NCBI GenBank assembly: GCA_938038035.1
Contig: CALHQV010000278.1
Span: 1-6,310, forward strand
Length of the DNA stretch: 6,310 nucleotides
Direction: 5' to 3'
From: an uncultured Gemella sp.
GTDB lineage: Bacteria; Bacillota; Bacilli; Staphylococcales; Gemellaceae
The translations under genes were made by a program, and so were the position numbers. The notes under the pieces are model-generated. The model was not told the origin of the DNA. It saw nothing but the letters and a program-made list of their open reading frames with translations, and searched no databases. Positions 1 to 5,616 of this stretch are shown piece after piece (the stretch's first letter is position 1; each line of letters opens with the position of its first letter).

Positions 1-2239
1 TATTTTTTCTTTTAAAGCCATTCACTTTTTTACCGTTTCTATCAATCTTATTTGACTTTTCCCAATTTGGTAAATTGTTCATTACTTTGTTTATATCTTT
101 AGCAAGTTTTGAACCTCCTAAATTCATTTTAAATTCTTCTCCCTCTCCAATTAAATACCCTAACTCATATGAAGTAATGTCTTGTATTTGGGTTTCTCGT
201 GGAATACTTTCATCAATAGTGCCAAAATTAACAAATTCATTTACATATTTATAAAATTTAAACCTATTAGTACCGTTTTTAAAATACTCTATCCAGTTTT
301 TAGGTACAAGCATTTCTAAAATGCTGTTTATACGCTCTTCTAGTGGGTTATATTCTAAAGCTTCACTTGTTAATTTTCTCATGTGTAACTTTGCTTGATT
401 TGATATTAATAATGTTTCTCTGTTTTGATACCATTGATAAACTTCGCTCCATAATTGCAATATATAGTCTTCCTCAATGTCAAAAATATTCATCTTTCTA
501 TTTTCTTCATCTCCATACATCAACCAATATCTACGGTTTCCAGTCCTATCAGTTAAAATTTCTTTATCATTAGTAGTTCCGCAAATAATAAAATGTCGTT
601 CATGAACTCTAGCTTTTTTATCGTATTTACCTCTATAAGTATCACTTGTTTCACTTAACCACGCTTTAAAGGTATCAATATCAGTTTTTTTCATTGTAGC
701 TAATTCTGTAAAATCAACAATCCAAGCTAACTCTATTTTTATAAGTGTTTCTAGTGATAATCTTTCTGTTTCTGATACGTAAAAATTCAATGCTAACTTT
801 TTAAATGTTGTACTTTTACTTAAACCCTGGTCTCCGTGTATTATTAACATTTCATCGAATTTAGTTCCAGGCTCAAATAATCTATATATGCCAGCTAATA
901 GCCATTTTCTAGTACATTCACGATTATAAACATTGTCTTCAACTCCTAATACATCTATAAAAAAGCTTTCTGCTCTAGGTATTCCGTCCCACTCTTCAGA
1001 AAGTATTTTACTTTTTATAGGGTGATATCTAAACTTATCACTAGCACAAGTAACTGCTGTATCTATATCACCGTTTTTAGCTTTAATTTTAAATCTTTTT
1101 TCTATATCCATTCTTATTAAGTTCCTTTCGCGTTCTTCATAGTTTGTTGTTTCACCTTGTTTATTTACTATCTCTATCGCATGTGTTAGTTCATTATATG
1201 AAACTGGTACAATTGATAAGATAATCTTTTCAAGGTTCACTAGGGTCTGAATAACCTTTCCATTTTCATTGGTTGAAATTTTCATTTTTTCTTGAGTAAC
1301 TGCATTAGTTACCTGTATGCCTTGTTGAGTTTTTTCAAACTTACTTTTAAAAGTATAATCATTCTTAAAATACTCTATACTGCCGTTGGCTCGCTTTATT
1401 TCTCCGTTAAGTTCTTTAACGTTGTTTTCTTTCCACTCTTCATTCCCTAACGCTAACAACTCCATACATTCAATAGCTGTACTGTATTCTATTTCACCAG
1501 TAACCACGCTTTTAGCTATTACAGTTAAACAAGATAAGTAATACTCATTTCTTTCTTGTAACTTGTCTGGTTCGTTCTCTATATACTTTTTCATTATAGA
1601 AATTGCCTCATCATGTAGTATTTGCTTTATAGGTTCATTAGAATACGTGGCAATAACTTTCTTTTCTTCTTTAACCGCTTCTTGTACTGGATATGCTTCA
1701 CCCTCCAACTGTTTAATACTTACTGTTTCTTTCCCTTCAACTTCAATAGGTAACCCTTGAGGTTGAGACCATACATAACTTTTAGTATCATAATTTACAC
1801 CTACTAGAGCCATAACATGCTGTATAGTTGGTTTGTATTCATCTTCCAGTATTTCCCTACTAGCTTCTAATACAAGCCTTAAACGTGGGTTATTTGGCTC
1901 ATGTGAGATAGTTGAGTATAAATAGTATTTATAGCTAGCTAATTTCTCTTGAATGATATTTTGTACCTCTTGAGAGTTTAAGCCTGTTTTCTCTATATCG
2001 ATTACTATTAAATCTCTTGAGTTTACGTTGCTATCATTCCTTGTATAGCTACCGTCTTCATTAGGTGTAATATCTCCACTTAAAAACTGTAAAGATTTAT
2101 CTGATTTATACTTTTCTAAGTCTTCATTTTCACTTACAACATCAAACGGTGTATTTGTTAAGGCTTCTAAAGGGGTTTTAAAACTATGTTTAATCAATTT
2201 TAACTTACTGGTATACAAACCAATTTGTCTATAGATCAA
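1..2239 (-). CDS. Primase-polymerase/VapE-family helicase replication protein (partial, C-terminus beyond window)
   Basis: Reading leftward from a TTG at 2239, 746 codons stay open to the left edge. The N-terminal part looks like an archaeo-eukaryotic-type primase/polymerase: D81-I-E83 in a hydrophobic strand, S109-T-I-S-H113, then R119-L-R121. The second half matches the virulence-associated E (VapE) family of superfamily 3-like helicases: W417-DGIPR near the domain start, a Walker A-like loop G469-DQGL-S-K475-ST, a probable Walker B segment WIVD509-FTEL, and T566-GNRRYW. Such proteins prime and unwind phage or satellite DNA and are typical replication proteins of SaPI-like islands. TTG 2239 is chosen because an in-frame TGA lies three codons upstream and GAGGTGA (2246-2252) is 6 nt away. 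It follows the 80-residue gene by one base, so translational coupling is likely. The residue before the Walker lysine is Ser, not the usual Gly. The primase half is less certain than the VapE half. Confidence 0.9.
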   Translation of the reverse strand, partial: MIYRQIGLYTSKLKLIKHSFKTPLEALTNTPFDVVSENEDLEKYKSDKSLQFLSGDITPNEDGSYTRNDSNVNSRDLIVIDIEKTGLNSQEVQNIIQEKLASYKYYLYSTISHEPNNPRLRLVLEASREILEDEYKPTIQHVMALVGVNYDTKSYVWSQPQGLPIEVEGKETVSIKQLEGEAYPVQEAVKEEKKVIATYSNEPIKQILHDEAISIMKKYIENEPDKLQERNEYYLSCLTVIAKSVVTGEIEYSTAIECMELLALGNEEWKENNVKELNGEIKRANGSIEYFKNDYTFKSKFEKTQQGIQVTNAVTQEKMKISTNENGKVIQTLVNLEKIILSIVPVSYNELTHAIEIVNKQGETTNYEERERNLIRMDIEKRFKIKAKNGDIDTAVTCASDKFRYHPIKSKILSEEWDGIPRAESFFIDVLGVEDNVYNRECTRKWLLAGIYRLFEPGTKFDEMLIIHGDQGLSKSTTFKKLALNFYVSETERLSLETLIKIELAWIVDFTELATMKKTDIDTFKAWLSETSDTYRGKYDKKARVHERHFIICGTTNDKEILTDRTGNRRYWLMYGDEENRKMNIFDIEEDYILQLWSEVYQWYQNRETLLISNQAKLHMRKLTSEALEYNPLEERINSILEMLVPKNWIEYFKNGTNRFKFYKYVNEFVNFGTIDESIPRETQIQDITSYELGYLIGEGEEFKMNLGGSKLAKDINKVMNNLPNWEKSNKIDRNGKKVNGFKRKN
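1674..1683 (-). other. Chi-like 10-mer AAGAAGCGGT, copy 1
   Basis: AAGAAGCGGT on the minus strand, inside the primase/helicase gene, where it encodes part of QEAV. It contains GAAGCGG, the proposed S. aureus Chi. Confidence 0.55.
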
Positions 2240-2240
2240 A

Positions 2241-2483
2241 TTACATCACCTCATTTTGTTCTAAACTACGAATTAAATCGTCTACATCTTCAAAGAATAC
2301 TTCTTCAAGTACTGGTATCATGTCACTAATAGACGTTACAAAGTCTTCTTTAAACTGGTCTAATAACTCAACATCATTAGGTACTTGTTCAGCATAATTC
2401 TTTAATACACTAAGGTTTATAACTACACTTCTTACTTTGCTTTCAATCTCTTCTAGTTTTTTAATTTGGTCTTTTTTTTCCAT
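2241..2483 (-). CDS. Small acidic helical protein of unknown function, upstream of the primase/helicase
   Basis: An 80-residue protein, strongly acidic and almost certainly all-helical. Residues 1-30 (MEKKDQIKKLEEIESKVRSV) have a heptad-like pattern suggesting a short coiled coil; residues 45-75 are rich in Asp, Glu and hydrophobic residues. No catalytic or metal-binding motif is visible and I do not recognise a named family. Small acidic proteins like this are common between excisionase-like and replication genes of staphylococcal islands and phages. AGGAGA lies about 7 nt before the ATG. The stop is one base before the TTG of the primase/helicase, and the ribosome binding site of that gene lies in this gene's last codons. 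This suggests a shared mRNA and a role, perhaps accessory, in replication; that role is inferred from position only. Confidence 0.8.
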   Translation of the reverse strand: MEKKDQIKKLEEIESKVRSVVINLSVLKNYAEQVPNDVELLDQFKEDFVTSISDMIPVLEEVFFEDVDDLIRSLEQNEVM

Positions 2484-2509
2484 TGTTATTATCTCCTAAT
2501 CTTTATTTT

Positions 2510-2519
2510 AAGAAGCGGT
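2510..2519 (+). other. Chi-like 10-mer AAGAAGCGGT, copy 2
   Basis: Intergenic, between the HTH and acidic-protein genes. Its flank (ATAGT after the 10-mer) matches copy 5 (ACAGT) at all but one position. Confidence 0.55.
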
Positions 2520-2530
2520 ATAGTAACCGC
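2510..2530. repeat. Small hairpin between two early genes, with a Chi-like 10-mer as one arm
   Basis: GCGGT (2515-2519) and ACCGC (2526-2530) form a 5-bp GC-rich stem around a 6-nt loop in the 86-bp gap between the HTH gene and the acidic-protein gene. The left arm is part of AAGAAGCGGT. No T-run follows on the minus strand, so this is at best a weak terminator or mRNA-processing hairpin. Confidence 0.45.
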
Positions 2531-2569
2531 CTTTATTAACTTCTTTGATACGTGCTAGATATCTATATT

Positions 2570-2815
2570 TTAGATTGTATTTTCTCTTAAAAACTTGTTT
2601 ACTTCACTTTCAAGATAGATGTACTGTCTGCCAACTTTAGTTGGTCTTAAACCGCGTCTATTTAGGTCTGATAAGGTTTCTAATCCTATACCTAAGTTTT
2701 CACATAGTTCCGTTTGGTTATAGCGTTTATCTTGCTTTATTTCGTCCTGTAAAATGTCCTTTACTATCTCACGAACCGCCTTAATTACTTCTTGTTCAAA
2801 TTCTGTACTAAACAT
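2570..2815 (-). CDS. Excisionase-like winged helix-turn-helix DNA-binding protein
   Basis: An 81-residue protein. Residues 1-30 form a charged helix (EFEQEVIKAVREIVKDILQDE). Residues 32-76 look like a MerR/excisionase-type HTH_17 fold: YNQTELCENLGIG is the first helix pair, LETLSDLNRRGLRPTKVG is the recognition region and turn, and RQYIYLESEVNKFL is the wing and closing helix. Proteins of this kind in phages and PICIs act as excisionases (Xis/AlpA-like) that bend DNA at attachment sites, or as small transcription activators. Which of the two applies cannot be told from the sequence. AAGGAG at 2825-2830 lies 9 nt before the ATG and overlaps the stop of the upstream membrane-peptide ORF, so the two are probably co-transcribed and coupled. 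Confidence 0.8.
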   Translation of the reverse strand: MFSTEFEQEVIKAVREIVKDILQDEIKQDKRYNQTELCENLGIGLETLSDLNRRGLRPTKVGRQYIYLESEVNKFLRENTI

Positions 2816-2828
2816 ATAATCACGCTCC

Positions 2829-2939
2829 TTAATAAATGCTATCCATTATCATAACTAGTAAATATACAAATGCTGTTATAAATGGTATAAATACCACTGC
2901 AAAACAAAAAGTATTGATGTATAGATCTTTATTTTCCAT
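2829..2939 (-). CDS. 36-residue single-span membrane peptide
   Basis: A small ORF encoding a 36-residue peptide that starts MENKDLYINTF. Residues 10-32 are continuously hydrophobic (Phe, Val, Ile, Ala, Leu, with one Pro at 19) and would span the membrane once. The N-terminus is polar with mixed charge and the C-terminus is short (MDSIY). The ATG is preceded by AAGGAG (2948-2953) at 8 nt, and the stop overlaps the ribosome binding site of the HTH gene. These signals and the tight packing support real translation. I do not recognise a family. Small hydrophobic ORFs of unknown role occur in early operons of staphylococcal phages and islands. A leader peptide coupling translation to the next gene is an alternative. 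Confidence 0.65.
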   Translation of the reverse strand: MENKDLYINTFCFAVVFIPFITAFVYLLVMIMDSIY

Positions 2940-2959
2940 ACTTAAAACTCCTTTCTTGT

Positions 2960-2988
2960 GTTATAATGTAAGAAAGTATTTTTGTTAA
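2960..2988 (-). promoter_or_regulatory. Candidate sigma-A promoter for the membrane-peptide/HTH/replication genes
   Basis: On the minus strand TTAACA (2983-2988) and TATAAC (2960-2965) are separated by exactly 17 bp, each matching five of six consensus bases. Transcription would start near 2953, giving a leader of only about 15 nt that barely contains the AAGGAG ribosome binding site. That short leader is the main reason for caution. Confidence 0.5.
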
Positions 2989-2994
2989 ATACTT
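2974..2994. promoter_or_regulatory. Dyad operator candidate over the early-gene promoter
   Basis: A perfect 7-bp inverted repeat, AAGTATT (2974-2980) and AATACTT (2988-2994), separated by 7 bp. It covers the whole -35 box and part of the spacer of the minus-strand promoter, the usual place for a repressor site. Its half-site differs from the TTCGA half-site of the Stl/Str region, so a different regulator, perhaps Str, would be involved. Confidence 0.4.
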
Positions 2995-3000
2995 GTCTTT

Positions 3001-3047
3001 AACCTTTTAAGTAGTTGAGTTGGTAGCTTGATACTTGAAAGGTTTTT
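3001..3047 (+). terminator. Terminator-like stem-loop read on the plus strand
   Basis: AACCTTTTAAGTA (3001-3013) can pair over 13 positions, one of them G-U, with the segment 3032-3044, enclosing an 18-nt loop. Five T residues (3043-3047) follow the stem on the plus strand. On the minus strand the stem is followed by A-rich DNA, so it is not a normal terminator for the regulator gene ending at 3069. The long loop and lack of a plus-strand gene upstream keep confidence low; it could act as a structured leader on the minus-strand mRNA. Confidence 0.35.
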
Positions 3048-3068
3048 GTACTTTTCTGTACTATTATT

Positions 3069-3281
3069 TTAAAAAAATAAACTATCAATTGTTTCATTGG
3101 GAAAGTATTCCTTGAAAAAGTTCAATAGTGTTACTTTTTCTTTGTCAGTAAATGCCACTAACATTCTTTCTTTACGTCCATATACAACATGGTGGATATT
3201 AAGTAATTCACTCATTTCTTTTTGTGTTTTACCTAATGCATACCTGTAAGAACGCACTTTACTTATTTTTATAGGTTTCAT
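3069..3281 (-). CDS. Cro/Str-like small transcriptional regulator
   Basis: A 70-residue XRE/Cro-type DNA-binding protein. Residues 5-40 show the HTH pattern KVRSYRYALGKTQKEMSELLNI followed by HHVVYGRKER, the last part like the YGRKEKG segment common in staphylococcal phage regulators. Residues 45-70 form a C-terminal helix and tail. It is divergent from the Stl/CI-like repressor across a shared 176-bp control region, as in the str/stl pair of SaPIs, so it probably controls the leftward early genes or represses the repressor gene. The ATG at 3281 is chosen because AAAGGAGGT (3288-3296) lies 6 nt upstream. An in-frame ATG at 3323 would add 14 residues but has no ribosome binding site and lies upstream of the predicted transcription start near 3321. 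Confidence 0.8.
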   Translation of the reverse strand: MKPIKISKVRSYRYALGKTQKEMSELLNIHHVVYGRKERMLVAFTDKEKVTLLNFFKEYFPNETIDSLFF

Positions 3282-3305
3282 TTTGCTACCTCCTTTCTTA
3301 TTAAT

Positions 3306-3320
3306 TTCGAATTTATCGAA
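3306..3320. promoter_or_regulatory. Operator O1 of the divergent switch
   Basis: A 15-bp inverted repeat TTCGA-ATTTA-TCGAA. It begins at about the first transcribed base of the minus-strand promoter, so a protein bound here would block the Str-side transcript. Its arms are identical to those of the second operator 69 bp away. The most likely ligand is the Stl/CI-like repressor. Confidence 0.7.
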
Positions 3321-3327
3321 CAACTAT

Positions 3328-3356
3328 ATTTTATACTTATTTTTTGTACTAGTCAA
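3328..3356 (-). promoter_or_regulatory. Promoter of the leftward early genes (Str side)
   Basis: On the minus strand, TTGACT (3351-3356) is followed after exactly 17 bp by TAAAAT (3328-3333). Transcription would start near 3321, at the edge of operator O1, giving a leader of about 40 nt that carries the AGGAGG site of the Str-like gene. Confidence 0.75.
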
Positions 3357-3374
3357 GTACTAAATTAAATTTTT

Positions 3375-3389
3375 TTCGAAAAAATCGAA
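3375..3389. promoter_or_regulatory. Operator O2 of the divergent switch
   Basis: A 15-bp inverted repeat TTCGA-AAAAA-TCGAA, with the same arms and spacing as O1 and a different centre. It lies upstream of both the leftward -35 box (19 bp away) and the rightward repressor promoter, so it could serve autoregulation of the repressor, or looping with O1. Confidence 0.7.
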
Positions 3390-3397
3390 CTTTATTA

Positions 3398-3438
3398 TTT
3401 AATTTCTTTTAATTATAGTGTATAATTTACTGTATAAT
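3398..3438 (+). promoter_or_regulatory. Promoter region of the Stl/CI-like repressor
   Basis: Two perfect TATAAT boxes lie 12 bp apart (3421-3426 and 3433-3438), each preceded by TG. Their -35 regions are poor (TTTAAT at 3398-3403 for the first, TAATTA near 3410 for the second). Either box could be used; the second leaves a leader of only about 13 nt that would just contain the AGAGG ribosome binding site, which favours the first. Confidence 0.5.
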
Positions 3439-3457
3439 TATATCAGAGGTTAAAAAA

Positions 3458-4342
3458 ATGAAATTCAATATAGATAAAATAAAATTAGGTCATCGTATTT
3501 TCAAAATAAGAAATAGTATGAATTTAACTTTAGATGAATTTGGTAAGGTTATAAATGCTAGTAAAAGTAGTATTTCGGAATGGGAAAAAGGAAAAAATGT
3601 ACCTAACCGCTCTCGATTAGAAATAATCGCTAAAAAAGGAAATATTACTGTTAATGAGTTGTTATATGGTTCTATTGATGAATTCTTAGAAAACAATTTA
3701 GAAAACTTTATATTAAATAATTCTAATATTGCGACTGACTTTCTTTGTTTTGATTTTCTAGTGATTACTAAAAAATATCTTAAAAGTAAATCAAAAACAA
3801 TTAATGATATATCTGACATCATTAACTTACTTGAAAATGATTTTGACAAAATACTAGATTATGCACTAGATGACTATGTACAATCAAATTTATTTTTATT
3901 AGATAAATATAAGCAATTAGTTTTAAATATTTTAGATGATGAAACTGCATTGAAACATGCTATTTATGATATTAGTAAAGATGATACAAGCAAATTAGGT
4001 ATATATCAAAATGTATTATTAGATGAAAATATACCATATAACTTTACTGAATTACCAAAAGACTTTGATTATTATAAGGCGTTATTAAGTATTTTAAAAG
4101 GTGATAATATTAGCAATAAATACCAAATTCTCCCTTTTTTCACTAACTTAATAGATACTATAAAATATCGATTAAGATTAACTTACAGCGATGATAAAAT
4201 GTATCAAGAAATACAGAATACTATTGAAAAGGTGTTAGAAAAAAATGGTGTATTTGAAATACCTTATAAAGAAGCGGTAATAAATAACTTAACTACTGCA
4301 ATTATAGACAAAGTAATAGAAATAACTGAAGCTAACAATTAA
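3458..4342 (+). CDS. Stl/CI-like XRE-family master repressor
   Basis: A 294-residue protein. Residues 8-70 form an XRE helix-turn-helix: IKLGHRIFKIRNSMNLTLDEFGKVI, then recognition segment NASKSSISEWEKG (34-45), then VPNRSRLEIIAKKGNITVNELLYG, an ending typical of Gram-positive phage repressors. Residues 75-294 are acidic and mostly helical, with no S24-peptidase Ser/Lys signature, so RecA-driven self-cleavage is not expected. This architecture, with an N-terminal HTH and a long unrelated C-terminal domain, fits SaPI Stl repressors, which are inactivated when a helper-phage protein binds them. The C-terminal region probably receives that signal, but the partner cannot be read from sequence. 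AGAGG (3445-3449) is 8 nt before the ATG. It faces the Str-like gene across two TTCGA-N5-TCGAA operators, its likely binding sites. The SAP-domain gene follows after 67 bp. Confidence 0.8.
   Translation: MKFNIDKIKLGHRIFKIRNSMNLTLDEFGKVINASKSSISEWEKGKNVPNRSRLEIIAKKGNITVNELLYGSIDEFLENNLENFILNNSNIATDFLCFDFLVITKKYLKSKSKTINDISDIINLLENDFDKILDYALDDYVQSNLFLLDKYKQLVLNILDDETALKHAIYDISKDDTSKLGIYQNVLLDENIPYNFTELPKDFDYYKALLSILKGDNISNKYQILPFFTNLIDTIKYRLRLTYSDDKMYQEIQNTIEKVLEKNGVFEIPYKEAVINNLTTAIIDKVIEITEANN
4269..4278 (+). other. Chi-like 10-mer AAGAAGCGGT, copy 3
   Basis: Inside the repressor gene near its 3' end, read as K-E-A-V. Confidence 0.55.
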
Positions 4343-4358
4343 TAGTTAGAAGTTTCCC

Positions 4359-4375
4359 TTATTACTTAAATAAGA
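4359..4375 (+). repeat. Weak AT-only hairpin between repressor and SAP-domain gene
   Basis: CTTATT and AATAAG form a 6-bp stem around a short loop in the 67-bp gap. It has one G-C pair and no T-run, so it is unlikely to terminate transcription; read-through from the repressor gene into the next gene is expected. Confidence 0.3.
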
Positions 4376-4409
4376 TATTTCTTAAAACAAAAGAAAGGAA
4401 CTAACTACT

Positions 4410-5453
4410 GTGAAAGATATAATCGGAACTGATGTTCTTATTTTACATTATATTAATAAAAATAGCCGTGCTTCTGAACTTAACCAAAACTTTTGGAAAG
4501 AAAAATACTATAACGATAATGAAAAATCATTACAAAGACTTTTAGAGGGTGGATATATTGAGTATAGAGAAGATTGCTTCACTTCGTTAAATAAATTAAA
4601 GGTAGACGAACTAAAAAATATACTTCAATTGGAAGATTTAAAAACTGTTGGAAAAAAAGCAGAATTAATAGAACGTATAATAAATACCGCTTCTTTAAGT
4701 AATTACCAAGAATACATAAAAAAAGAACGTGTTATCACTGCTAAAGGTTCTGAAATAGTAAATAGTACTGATTTTGTATATTTGTTACATGATTATAATA
4801 TAGGTTATCCATGTGATGTATATAACTGTTACTTATCGAATAAAGAACTAAATAAGGTAGATTTAGTTATAAAATTTATTGAAAGTAAATGTACTTTTGA
4901 AAAAGAAATACACGAATATTCTAACCACTCATTTCTATATAGTCAACTGGCAGAAATACTAATAAAATATAACGCTAAAGATAAAGCTTTATATTATCTA
5001 TTAAAAGCTTGTTTTGAATATCTTTCTAGTTATACATTAGATTACTCAACCGATACACTAAAGAGATTTAAAGAACATGTGAAAAGAATAGATTTTTATA
5101 CTAATAAAATGAAAATTCTATTAGAAGCTAACTTCGATTTAAAAAATAATTTAACTGCATACTATCTAGAGTTAACAAACCTATATACATTACACTATTT
5201 CACTGATGAAGAAATAGAAAGCCTTATTACTGCTTTTGCCTTAAAAAACTCTTATGGGGTTGATAGTATTATAAATAGAATTTATAAGAGGAATAAAGAA
5301 CAAGGTAAAATAAAAAATACAGGTAAAGAATTAGATAGAGAAATAGAGTTATATAGACAACATAAAGAGGATAACTTGCTATTAGAGAATGAAAACAAGG
5401 TAAAGAAAAAAGGTTTCTTTAGTTCTTTAATTGGTTTCATTTTAAAAGAATAA
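4410..5453 (+). CDS. SAP-domain protein of phage/island lysogeny regions
   Basis: A 347-residue protein of unknown role. Residues 1-58 look like a winged-helix segment (LQRLLEGGYIEYRED at 41-55). Residues 60-93 fit a SAP domain, a helix-extension-helix DNA-binding motif: LNKLKVDELKNIL, then L-TVGKKAELIERI. ITAKGSEIVN (109-118) resembles a wing strand. Residues 150-300 are helical with many Tyr and Leu and could form a helical-repeat fold. The end is highly basic, then amphipathic (KVKKKGFFSSLIGFILKE), a plausible membrane-contact or peptide-docking tail. Similar SAP-domain proteins occur beside repressors of staphylococcal phages. The start is GTG, with AAAGGAA (4394-4400) 9 nt upstream. It lies in line with the repressor gene and is probably expressed in the integrated state. 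A regulatory, immunity or defence role is possible but unproven. Confidence 0.8.
   Translation: MKDIIGTDVLILHYINKNSRASELNQNFWKEKYYNDNEKSLQRLLEGGYIEYREDCFTSLNKLKVDELKNILQLEDLKTVGKKAELIERIINTASLSNYQEYIKKERVITAKGSEIVNSTDFVYLLHDYNIGYPCDVYNCYLSNKELNKVDLVIKFIESKCTFEKEIHEYSNHSFLYSQLAEILIKYNAKDKALYYLLKACFEYLSSYTLDYSTDTLKRFKEHVKRIDFYTNKMKILLEANFDLKNNLTAYYLELTNLYTLHYFTDEEIESLITAFALKNSYGVDSIINRIYKRNKEQGKIKNTGKELDREIELYRQHKEDNLLLENENKVKKKGFFSSLIGFILKE
4686..4695 (-). other. Chi-like 10-mer AAGAAGCGGT, copy 4
   Basis: On the strand opposite to the SAP-domain gene, just after the SAP domain (codons for TAS). Confidence 0.55.
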
Positions 5454-5482
5454 TAATTCAACCATCAGCTAACAGCTAACAG

Positions 5483-5513
5483 TTCAAAATGGAAAAATAA
5501 GCCATTTTTTCCA
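5483..5513. repeat. 31-bp palindromic repeat, unit 1 (possible terminator of the SAP-domain operon)
   Basis: TGGAAAAA (5490-5497) pairs with TTTTTCCA (5506-5513) around 8 nt. A competing stem pairs AAAATGG (5486-5492) with CCATTTT (5502-5508), which is followed by more T residues and could stop transcription about 60 bp after the SAP-domain gene. It matches unit 2 at 26 of 31 positions, and all differences lie in the loop region. Confidence 0.6.
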
Positions 5514-5533
5514 ATATGAGTGAAGATATTCAA

Positions 5534-5564
5534 TTCAAAATGGAAAATTACACTGTTTTTTCCA
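5534..5564. repeat. 31-bp palindromic repeat, unit 2
   Basis: A copy of unit 1 exactly 51 bp downstream. TGGAAAA (5541-5547) pairs with TTTTCCA (5558-5564) around a 10-nt loop. The arms equal those of unit 1 while the centre differs, as expected for paired protein-binding half-sites or selected hairpin arms. Confidence 0.6.
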
Positions 5565-5604
5565 CTTTGCTTACTGGTTATCAACTAACAGTTAACTACC
5601 ACTC

Positions 5605-5614
5605 AAGAAGCGGT
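5605..5614 (+). other. Chi-like 10-mer AAGAAGCGGT, copy 5
   Basis: Intergenic, between the palindromic repeats and the 28-bp dyad. Confidence 0.55.
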
Positions 5615-5616
5615 AC

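Larger units (their letters stand above)
5469..5593 (+). repeat. CTAACAG direct repeats bracketing the palindromic repeats
   Basis: CTAACAG occurs in tandem at 5469-5475 and 5476-5482, and the longer CTAACAGTT recurs at 5476-5484 and 5585-5593, 109 bp apart, on either side of the two 31-bp palindromic units. Confidence 0.55.

Noticed and set aside
343..573. 76-codon plus-strand ORF
   Set aside because: Lies opposite the VapE helicase domain, which has clear family motifs on the minus strand; no ribosome binding site or domain of its own.
1563..1760. 65-codon plus-strand ORF
   Set aside because: Antisense shadow of the linker region of the primase/helicase gene; hydrophobic Ser/Phe/Ile-rich composition typical of reverse-complement reading.
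3282..3323. 14-residue N-terminal extension of the Str-like regulator from ATG 3323
   Set aside because: No ribosome binding site, overlaps operator O1 and starts upstream of the predicted transcription start; the internal ATG at 3281 has a perfect AGGAGG.
3490..3849. 119-codon minus-strand ORF
   Set aside because: Antisense to the HTH repressor gene, with a low-complexity Ser/Leu/Phe-rich product and no domain; the plus-strand frame has clear homology features.
5483..5564. CRISPR-like array
   Set aside because: Only two 31-bp units, the units are palindromic and the differences are inside the unit; no further repeats and no cas gene.
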